Source of the DNA: Paracoccaceae bacterium
GTDB taxonomy: Bacteria > Pseudomonadota > Alphaproteobacteria > Rhodobacterales > Rhodobacteraceae
Length of the DNA stretch: 7,707 nucleotides
Reading direction: 5' to 3'
Assembly: GCA_003545125.1 (NCBI GenBank)
Contig: DQCI01000020.1
Span: forward strand, 676-8,382
This document shows positions 1-5,352 of the stretch, one piece after another. The notes beneath the pieces are model-generated. The model did not search any database. It worked only from the letters and a program-made list of their open reading frames with translations, and was not told the DNA's origin. Within the stretch, counting starts at the first letter, position 1. Each line of letters begins with the position of its first letter. The position numbers and the translations under genes were made by a program.

Positions 1-1236
1 GTTGAGTGCGGGCGAGTTGGTGAGGGCTTCGTCGAAGATCACGGCGTCCGCCGGCAGCCGCTCGGCCAGCGCGGCCGCGACGTGGCCGAACTGCAGCGTG
101 CCGGGGATCGCCCCGTCGCCGCTGGTGGTGGTCGCCCTAGCCTCGGTGCGGGCGGCCTCGGCGCGGCTCTGCGCCTTGGCCCGCCGGTCGGCCGCGGCGG
201 TCTTTGCGGTAGCGTCGAGCAGCGGTTCCAGCCGCTCGGCCAGCGCCGCAAGCCCGGCTTTCGGATCGCAGACCAGCCCGAGGTCGACCGGATGGTTCTT
301 GGCGATCGCGCCCGGGTCGGCGTCGAGGTGGATGGTGGTGGCGTCTTCGGCGAAGATGTCGCCCAAATGCGGAAAGACCTCCGGGACCATGTAGGTGCCG
401 ACGACGAGGTTGACGTCGCCGCTGCGGGTGATCGGCAGCGAATGCCCGCCGAACATGTGCCCGGTCTGACCGCGCCACAGCGGGTGGGCATGGCTCATGT
501 TGAGCTCGCCGCTGTCGACGCCCCAGACATCGGCCCCCAGCAGGTCTGCAAGGCGCGTCAGTTCTGCTTGCGCCCCCGCCTGGGTTATGCCGTCGCCGAC
601 GTACACGGTCGGGCGGGCGGCACCGGCGAGCGCGGCGGCGGCCTCATCGAGCGCGACCGGAGCGGGCGCGCCGCTGATCGCGACCCGTGAGGTTGGCCGC
701 ACCGTTTCGACCGTCGCGACGTCGAGCATGTCTTGCGGCAGGCAGACGTAGACCGGGCCCATCGGCGGGGTGAGCGCCACTTTGATCGCGCGCCGCAGCA
801 CGCGCAGCAGCGAAGCTGGGTCCTGGACCATCGTCGACCACTTGGTGACCGGGGCGGCCATGGCCACGAGGTCGGCGGCCATCTGCGCATCCATCGGCTG
901 GTATTTCACGCCGGCATCGCCGCCGATAACCAGGATCGGGCTATGGCCCCTGTGCGCTTGGTAGAGCGCACCGATGCTATTGCCGAGACCGGGGCTTGAA
1001 TGGATCTGCGCCACCGCGAGCCCGCCGCTGGCCCGTGCATATGCGTCGGCGGCATAGATCGCGATGCTTTCCTGCAGCGTGAGCACGTAAGCCAGCTGCG
1101 GCCGGTCGCCGAGCGCGTCGAGCAGCCCCTGCTCGACGGTGCCGGGATTGCCGAAGATATGGCTCACCCCGTCGGCGATCAGCTGATCGAGGATCGCGTG
1201 GTGGCCGTTGCGGGTCTGGAGGGTCGCGTGTTTCAT
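1..1236 (-). CDS. TPP-dependent decarboxylase/lyase, benzoylformate decarboxylase or acetolactate synthase-like (C-terminus cut off)
   Basis: From ATG 1236-1234 the frame stays open for 412 codons to base 1; family members are about 530-570 residues, so the C-terminal diphosphate-binding domain with its GDG...N motif lies outside the window. The N-terminal pyrimidine-binding domain (about 1-170) shows FGNPGTVEQG at 29-38, the TPP-activating glutamate in LQES at 54-57 (E56), and QIHSSPGLGN at 77-86. H79 sits where benzoylformate decarboxylase has catalytic His70, while its Ser26 is replaced by T33. The central domain (about 190-330) has the VGDG start at 213-216 and a VVGTYMVPEVFP strand at 279-290. 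The family uses thiamine diphosphate and Mg2+ to cleave or join bonds next to a 2-keto group, in the cytoplasm; this substrate is unknown. The gene is last in the visible operon, 4 nt after the DJ-1-like gene. Superfamily is confident; decarboxylase versus carboligase is not decided. Confidence 0.9.
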   Translation of the reverse strand, partial: MKHATLQTRNGHHAILDQLIADGVSHIFGNPGTVEQGLLDALGDRPQLAYVLTLQESIAIYAADAYARASGGLAVAQIHSSPGLGNSIGALYQAHRGHSPILVIGGDAGVKYQPMDAQMAADLVAMAAPVTKWSTMVQDPASLLRVLRRAIKVALTPPMGPVYVCLPQDMLDVATVETVRPTSRVAISGAPAPVALDEAAAALAGAARPTVYVGDGITQAGAQAELTRLADLLGADVWGVDSGELNMSHAHPLWRGQTGHMFGGHSLPITRSGDVNLVVGTYMVPEVFPHLGDIFAEDATTIHLDADPGAIAKNHPVDLGLVCDPKAGLAALAERLEPLLDATAKTAAADRRAKAQSRAEAARTEARATTTSGDGAIPGTLQFGHVAAALAERLPADAVIFDEALTNSPALN

Positions 1237-1240
1237 CGGC

Positions 1241-2071
1241 TCACCACCCCGACCGGGCCAGGCCGCTCTGGAGCATGTCGACGAAGCGGTCGCCGAACTC
1301 GTGCGAGCATTGCAGCGAGCGGGCGGTGACGAACGGATAATCGACGATTACCGAAGTCTGTTTGCCGAAATTACCGTGGTACCCGCCGCTGGGGCCGACG
1401 GCATCGGACAGCATGTATTCCAGCACGTAAGGCGGCGGGCCGATGTTGAGATCGGTGCCGACGAAGCCTGTGCCGTCCTTGTAGTCGTATTCGACACAAT
1501 GGCCGGTGACATGCTTGCCGTCGATGATCGAGCGGCGCTCGTTGAAATCGCGCGCGAAGACCAGCGTGGCGACGCCGTAGCAGATCGCCCCGATCGGCTT
1601 TTTCGCGGCATGGAAGCCGAGCACGAGGTCGTGCACCCGCTGGTTGTTGACCATGTCGATGATCGGACCGCTGCCACCGACCAGGAGGATTGCGTCGTAG
1701 GCTTCAAGCGCGGCCTCCTGCGCATCCTTGCGGGTTTTGTAGTAGGCCTCGAGTTGGCGCAGGAAATCGGGTGCCGAGTAATAGGGCCGCTCGGGGAACA
1801 TCTCGGAGAGGTTCAGCGTGGCGTCCAGCGCGCCCGATCCCTCAAAGGCGTCGACCATTGCCGCATCCTCCGGCGTGGTCACGCAGACGCCGAGCGGCGG
1901 GTCGACGTAGGTCGTATCGCGGCTCGGTGGCAGGCAGGGCGCACGGGTGCCCTTGGGGGTGACGAAATCGAAGCTGTAGCCGGCGGCCTCGAGCTTGCGC
2001 AGGGGGCCGACGAGCTCGATCCCCCAATAGCCGAATTCGGACATGACGGCGAGAATGCGCTTGGTGGGCAT
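1241..2071 (-). CDS. DJ-1/PfpI family protein, larger paralogue (276 aa)
   Basis: A class-I glutamine-amidotransferase-like flavodoxin fold. It starts MPTKRILAVMSE, with the conserved acidic residue E19 in GYWGIEL. A strand-turn LLVGGSG lies at 129-135 and the nucleophile elbow GAICYGVATL at 161-170, giving Cys164. The His that directly follows Cys in PfpI/Hsp31 (CHG) is Tyr165 here. Family members are hydratases, hydrolases or deglycase-like enzymes such as isonitrile hydratase; the reaction here is unknown. It is clearly paralogous to the DJ-1 gene at 3536-2784: both share VHDLVL, the CY elbow, DAVGP and a PFVTA segment. This copy carries about 30 extra residues, a Lys/Glu-rich helix near 85-122, before the GG strand. 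The frame is open further upstream to 2722, but ATG 2071 is chosen because GAAGGA precedes it, homology to the paralogue starts there, and the upstream part overlaps the EthD-like gene in another frame. Gaps are 32 nt upstream and 4 nt downstream. Confidence 0.88.
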   Translation of the reverse strand: MPTKRILAVMSEFGYWGIELVGPLRKLEAAGYSFDFVTPKGTRAPCLPPSRDTTYVDPPLGVCVTTPEDAAMVDAFEGSGALDATLNLSEMFPERPYYSAPDFLRQLEAYYKTRKDAQEAALEAYDAILLVGGSGPIIDMVNNQRVHDLVLGFHAAKKPIGAICYGVATLVFARDFNERRSIIDGKHVTGHCVEYDYKDGTGFVGTDLNIGPPPYVLEYMLSDAVGPSGGYHGNFGKQTSVIVDYPFVTARSLQCSHEFGDRFVDMLQSGLARSGW

Positions 2072-2103
2072 AGGGCGGTTCCTTCGGATTCGGGGACGCG
2101 GAT

Positions 2104-2787
2104 TCAGGGACGCAGCTCGGGGCCGATGACCCAGTGTTCGCTGGTGAGCATGGGGAAAAACTGGTCGGTGCGCAGGACGTCGCTGGTCTCCGGGAGGAGC
2201 GCCTGGCCCGTGGGGCCCGCGAGGGCGGTTTCCGCCGCCTCGACGGAGGCAAACCAGACATGGCCCAACCCGTCGAACGGCGGGCCGCCGACGGCGTAGA
2301 GCGCATCGCGGGCAAAGGCGAGATCGAGCCGCAGAATGGCCGGATCGGCTGCGGCGTCGACCATCGCGGCCCGTTGGGCAGTGCGGAACGCGTCGCGGCT
2401 GACCCCCTCGGCGCGCTTCAAGAGGATCAGGAGCTTGACCGCGCCATCGGGCACCGCGCCCGGCTTCAGGCTTTCGGTGTCGCAATCGAGCCCGAGGGTT
2501 TTCCAGAAGGCCGCCCAGTTGGGTTCGTCCCGACGGGCGCCGTCGATGAATTCGGGGCTTTGCAGCGAGGCGATCTGGTCGGCCTCGTCGTTGAGCCAGA
2601 TCTCGGCGGCCGCGTTCCACAGCGGCGCGGGGTCGCGGCTGAACGGCAGGCGCAGGTCGATCTTGTAGCGCTTTATCTGTTTGATCTTGCTGGCGTAATT
2701 CACCGCGTGCTTGTGCAGCCAATAGTCCTGGAACTCAGCCTCGGTCATACCCGGCTTGGGGGCTGCGAAAATGTGCTGGTGGATCAT
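2104..2787 (-). CDS. Tandem EthD-like dimeric alpha-beta barrel protein (227 aa)
   Basis: Two ferredoxin-like alpha-beta repeats can be read in the 227 residues. The first (about 1-100) has the EthD-type signature PGMTEAEFQDYWLHKHAV at 12-29, with H25 and H27, then a strand AAEIWLNDEAD and the SPEF helix start. The second (about 115-225) repeats the layout (KLLILLKRAEGVSRDAF at 118-134, then GHVWFASVEAAETALAG) but lacks the HxH pair. EthD domains occur in ether and polyketide or aromatic metabolism, and most are of unknown mechanism; a tandem copy can fold as an internal pseudo-dimer. The start is ATG 2787-2785, which overlaps the stop of the upstream DJ-1 gene in ATGA and has GGAGGT 6 nt upstream (2799-2794). 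A longer open frame to 3141 only shadows the DJ-1 gene. Family is confident; the reaction (isomerase, dehydratase, decarboxylase or chaperone-like) is unknown. Confidence 0.85.
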   Translation of the reverse strand: MIHQHIFAAPKPGMTEAEFQDYWLHKHAVNYASKIKQIKRYKIDLRLPFSRDPAPLWNAAAEIWLNDEADQIASLQSPEFIDGARRDEPNWAAFWKTLGLDCDTESLKPGAVPDGAVKLLILLKRAEGVSRDAFRTAQRAAMVDAAADPAILRLDLAFARDALYAVGGPPFDGLGHVWFASVEAAETALAGPTGQALLPETSDVLRTDQFFPMLTSEHWVIGPELRP

Positions 2788-3536
2788 GTCAGCACCTCCA
2801 CGAGCTTGTCGCCGAAGGCCACGCAGCTTTCGACCGAGAGCGCGGTGACGAAGGGCGCGTCGTAGGCGACGCAGGGCTTGTTGCGGTTGGCGGTCTCGTC
2901 CGAGATCACCTTTCCCTCGGGACCGACGGCGTCTTCTGTGATGTGCTGGAGCGGAAACAGGAAGCCGGCCGATTGCAGCTTCATGTCGGGGTTGTCGTCG
3001 GTGGCGCGCACCACCTTGTATTCCACGGTGTCGGTGAAATCCCAGGCATGCGGATGGGCGGTGACGGTCTTGCCGCGGATCACGCTGGCAAACCCGGCAT
3101 CGGGGTCGCGGGTGAACACCAGGGCCGCCACCGCGTAGCACAAAGCGCCGATGGTCTTGCCCGATTTGTAGGCTTTGAGCACGAGGTCGTGCACATGCAT
3201 GTTGCCGGCGATATCGACCGCGGCGCCGGGGCCGCCGACCAGCACGAGGTGGTCGTAGTCATCCATATTGGCGGCCTCGACGGTGAGCGTGCTGTCCCAC
3301 TCGCCGCTGTCGAGCGCTTCGTTGACACGGGCCAGAAGGGGGCCAGGGTTCATCGGAATGCCCAGCATCGGGTCGATGAAGTCGGGGTCCATGCTCAGGT
3401 GGAAGGGCAACGGTGTCCTGCCGAGGTAGGTGGCGAGCGTCAGCTCGTGGCCAGCCGTTTTCAGCGCGTCCCAGGGCGCCATGAGTTCTTCGGCCCAAAG
3501 GCCGTAGTTCGAGGCAATGACGAGAATTCTGCTCAT
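2784..3536 (-). CDS. DJ-1/PfpI family protein, smaller paralogue (250 aa)
   Basis: The protein opens MSRILVIASNYGLWAEEL, with E17 aligned to the conserved DJ-1 superfamily glutamate. It continues with LVLVGGPGAAVDIAG (97-111) and the nucleophile elbow IGALCYAVAALVF at 129-141, giving Cys133. As in its paralogue at 2071-1241, the residue after Cys is Tyr (134), not the His of PfpI/Hsp31. Candidate histidines follow at TAHPHAWDF (159-167). The C-terminal half keeps EDAVGPEGK and a YDAPFVTA segment. It lacks the roughly 30-residue insertion of the other copy. Expected to be a soluble cytoplasmic enzyme of the hydratase/hydrolase kind; substrate unknown. The start is ATG 3536, with AAGGAG 8 nt upstream. 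Its A overlaps the TGA of the MBL gene (TGATG), and its own TGA overlaps the next ATG, so it is coupled on both sides. Confidence 0.88.
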   Translation of the reverse strand: MSRILVIASNYGLWAEELMAPWDALKTAGHELTLATYLGRTPLPFHLSMDPDFIDPMLGIPMNPGPLLARVNEALDSGEWDSTLTVEAANMDDYDHLVLVGGPGAAVDIAGNMHVHDLVLKAYKSGKTIGALCYAVAALVFTRDPDAGFASVIRGKTVTAHPHAWDFTDTVEYKVVRATDDNPDMKLQSAGFLFPLQHITEDAVGPEGKVISDETANRNKPCVAYDAPFVTALSVESCVAFGDKLVEVLT

Positions 3537-4459
3537 CAGTAGATCTCCTTTGCGTCGCGGGCGACGCGGGCAAGGTTGTGGGCGGTGATGTCGAGGCGGA
3601 ATTGGGCGAGGTCGATCAGATCGTCGCTGGGCAGGTAGGACCGGATGGTTTCGACCAGCCGTTTCTGCGCCGCCGGCCCGAATTCGCGGTCGGTGTCGAG
3701 GGCGTCGCGCAGCGCGCGCAGGTACATGCGGATATAACCCGCCGTCCACTGGATCAGCTCGTGGCCCCCTGCGGGGCCGTGGCCGGGATGAAAGCGGGTG
3801 TCCGGCGCATGCGCGCGCGAGAGCTTTGCCAGCGCGGCCAGCCATGCCTCGGCGTGGCCGTCCTGCATGAAGACGTGCATGTTGTTGTAGACGAGATCTC
3901 CGCAGAAAACGGTGTCCGCGGCATCCGTGTCCGCGAGAAGCGTCCAGGTGGCGTCGCAATCGCTCTCGCCGGGGCCGTAGGCGCGCACCGAGAAATTGAG
4001 ATCGCCAAGCGCGACGGTCTCACCGTCCGCGACCGGGGTGTCGGGTTTGCGCAAGGTTTCTGGGAAGTCGTCGCCGAAGGCAGCGCGCATACCAGGCACC
4101 GCCTCATCCCAGCGCCGCTCGAGCTGGGCGATGGCGCCCGGCAGGGCGAAGATCGGCACGTCGGTCCCCGCGAGGATCTCACCAAGACCGCAGAAATGGT
4201 CGGGGTGTCCGTGGGTGAGGATCGCTCCGAGCAGGGGCTTGCCGGTAGCTGCGATTGCGTCTCGCACTTGGGCCGCGAAGCGGCGCGAGATCGCGCCGTC
4301 GACCAGCACCACCCCGTCCCGGCCCTCGACCAGGTAGAGGTTGACGATCATGCCGAGCGCATCGGAGGTGAGCCGCGTGACGCGGGGGACGGGCAGCGCA
4401 GAGGCCCGGGCCGCGGATATCCGGGCCGCCTCAGTCAAAACGATATCCCCGCCAGACAT
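3536..4459 (-). CDS. MBL-fold metallo-hydrolase (about 307 aa)
   Basis: The metallo-beta-lactamase signature HGHPDH is at 83-88, so H83, H85, D87 and H88 are metal ligands. The domain starts at GMIVNLYLVEGRDGVVLVDG (36-55). The bridging aspartate is in FCGDLVYNNMH (D188), and the final His is in HPGHGPAGG (H224 or H227). At the usual third-His loop the sequence reads GPGESDCDATW (162-172), where relatives as I remember them have a His after ES; here it is D167, next to C168. A helical tail (240-307) follows. The fold hydrolyses esters, lactones, thioesters or similar bonds; the substrate here is unknown. Start is uncertain. ATG 4459 directly abuts GGAGG, too close for normal initiation. TTG 4438 has GCGGGG upstream and would overlap the previous stop closely. 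ATG 4495 is also in frame. The gene overlaps its upstream neighbour by 29 nt if ATG 4459 is used. Confidence 0.87.
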   Translation of the reverse strand: MSGGDIVLTEAARISAARASALPVPRVTRLTSDALGMIVNLYLVEGRDGVVLVDGAISRRFAAQVRDAIAATGKPLLGAILTHGHPDHFCGLGEILAGTDVPIFALPGAIAQLERRWDEAVPGMRAAFGDDFPETLRKPDTPVADGETVALGDLNFSVRAYGPGESDCDATWTLLADTDAADTVFCGDLVYNNMHVFMQDGHAEAWLAALAKLSRAHAPDTRFHPGHGPAGGHELIQWTAGYIRMYLRALRDALDTDREFGPAAQKRLVETIRSYLPSDDLIDLAQFRLDITAHNLARVARDAKEIY

Positions 4460-5048
4460 CCTCCGCAAAGCCGAGATAGTCGCGCAAGGCCTCAACCTGC
4501 GTCACCTCGGCACCGGCGAGGCAGGGCAAGGCGGCGAGGTGGTTGAGATCGGCAGCGGTTTCGATGTCGATGATGGCAATCGCCCCCTCGCGCCCGGCGA
4601 GGCGGTAGACGCCCAACACCTTCGGCGCGTCGAGCCTCTGCAACGTCTCGACGATCTCGGCCCAGTGGCTGTCGAGCGAGCGCGCACGAGGATCCCAATG
4701 CAGCTCGACGTAGTGGAGCAACCGAGGCCGGTCGTCCATCTCGGCGGTGCGCTTGGTGAGGTAGGGAAAGACGTCGATGGTGAAGCCTTCTTCGAGCGGC
4801 AGGACCTGTTCGAAGATCAGGTGTTCACGCATCGGCAGGATGCCCATCGCGTAACGGTCGAAATCCTCGACCGTGCGCGCGCCGCCGATCGAGATCACGT
4901 ATTGCTCGGCGCAGGGCTTGTAGAGATGCGAGACGATGCCCTTCTGGATGCTGTCGACGGCGGCCTTGGCTTCCTGCCCTTCGAGCTTCCAGAGCGCGTC
5001 GAAGGACATGCCATCGATCTTCCATCGCATCCGGCTGAAATACAGCAT
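4431..5048 (-). CDS. Tandem muconolactone-isomerase-like alpha-beta barrel protein (205 aa)
   Basis: First gene of the six-gene operon. The N-terminal half (1-95) resembles muconolactone delta-isomerase: MLYFSRMRWKID, a long charged helix EGQEAKAAVDSIQKG (23-37), a strand EQYVISIGGARTVEDFDR (48-65), and LPMREHLIFEQVLPL (71-85) where CatC has its LPLFPYM segment. The C-terminal half (108-190) repeats the same beta-alpha-beta order: LLHYVELHWDP, HWAEIVETLQRLDAP, AIAIIDIETAADLNHLAALP. Two such units can form one barrel. CatC isomerises a lactone in the beta-ketoadipate pathway, but this protein is twice its ~95-residue length and no other catechol-pathway gene is visible, so only the fold should be transferred. 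ATG 5048 is preferred, with GAGGA at 5062-5058 (9 nt spacing); M7 and M14 are alternatives. The stop lies inside the following MBL gene. Confidence 0.78.
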   Translation of the reverse strand: MLYFSRMRWKIDGMSFDALWKLEGQEAKAAVDSIQKGIVSHLYKPCAEQYVISIGGARTVEDFDRYAMGILPMREHLIFEQVLPLEEGFTIDVFPYLTKRTAEMDDRPRLLHYVELHWDPRARSLDSHWAEIVETLQRLDAPKVLGVYRLAGREGAIAIIDIETAADLNHLAALPCLAGAEVTQVEALRDYLGFAEDVWRGYRFD

Positions 5049-5250
5049 TCTCTCAGATCCTCATCTCGGGCCGGATCGTGGCTCGTTCGAAGCGACCGGC
5101 GCGCGGCGAAGCGGGTTGATCCGTGCCGGTCTGCCGGGTCTGGCCTCTCAAGTGCGACAAAGCGCGCAGGAAAACAGATTGACGGGTTTTGTGACTTTTC
5201 CGGGGTGGAATGTCGTCGGTTTCGCGACAATCGACGGCTAGAGCGGCCGG

Positions 5251-5267
5251 GTTAACAATTAGTAAAC
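5251..5267. promoter_or_regulatory. Operator-like imperfect palindrome over the candidate -10
   Basis: The plus strand reads GTTAACAATTAGTAAAC: two 6-base arms (GTTAAC and GTAAAC, 5 of 6 complementary as an inverted pair) around a 5-base AT spacer. It overlaps the proposed -10 box, where a repressor would be expected to bind. No regulator gene is in the window, so the partner is unknown. Confidence 0.25.
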
Positions 5268-5286
5268 AAAAACATATTTCCGTCAC
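5258..5286 (-). promoter_or_regulatory. Candidate sigma70-type promoter for the six-gene operon
   Basis: On the minus strand GTGACG (5286-5281, 4 of 6 matches to TTGACA) is followed after 17 nt by ACTAAT (5263-5258, 4 of 6 to TATAAT), within the only strongly AT-rich patch of the gap. It lies just beyond the probable terminator of the upstream unit and would leave a leader of about 200 nt before ATG 5048. Position and spacing fit; the match is modest. Confidence 0.35.
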
Positions 5287-5316
5287 GTTCTCGACCTGAA
5301 GAAGACAGATTTCGAG

Positions 5317-5342
5317 CCGCCCGACCCAACGGGGCCGGGCGG
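5317..5342 (-). terminator. GC-rich hairpin, probable terminator after the SnoaL-ankyrin gene
   Basis: Arms CCGCCCG (5317-5323) and CGGGCGG (5336-5342) pair perfectly. After one A/C mismatch a further CCC/GGG pairing closes an AACG tetraloop. It starts 10 bases after the TAA of the SnoaL-ankyrin gene (5355-5353). The downstream minus-strand sequence is only moderately T-rich and has no run of Ts, so it may work as a weak intrinsic terminator or only as an mRNA-end stabiliser. Confidence 0.5.
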
Positions 5343-5352
5343 ATCAACGCTG

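Larger units (their letters stand above)
5049..5316. other. Intergenic region upstream of the six-gene operon
   Basis: About 270 bases between the operon start codon and the hairpin at 5317-5342. The distal part (5251-5280) is sharply AT-rich against a GC-rich background and holds the candidate promoter. The ~200 bases between it and the start codon would be a long 5' leader. I see no convincing small gene, riboswitch signature or tRNA there; short open frames on both strands look like noise. Confidence 0.6.

Noticed and set aside
1208..2299. Plus-strand open frame of 363 codons across the larger DJ-1 gene
   Set aside because: It is antisense to a well-supported gene, spans gene junctions, and shows no recognisable fold; long antisense frames are expected with this codon bias.
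2072..2722. N-terminal extension of the larger DJ-1 protein upstream of ATG 2071
   Set aside because: The extension is Arg/Pro-rich low-complexity translation, antisense-frame-like, and overlaps the EthD-like gene that has its own start and coupling.
3578..4546. Plus-strand open frame of 322 codons opposite the MBL gene
   Set aside because: It is antisense to the HGHPDH-containing protein and has no domain features of its own.
5053..5286. Minus-strand 77-codon frame in the gap before the operon
   Set aside because: It begins inside the candidate promoter, has no ribosome binding site that I can see, and has no family resemblance; most likely leader sequence.
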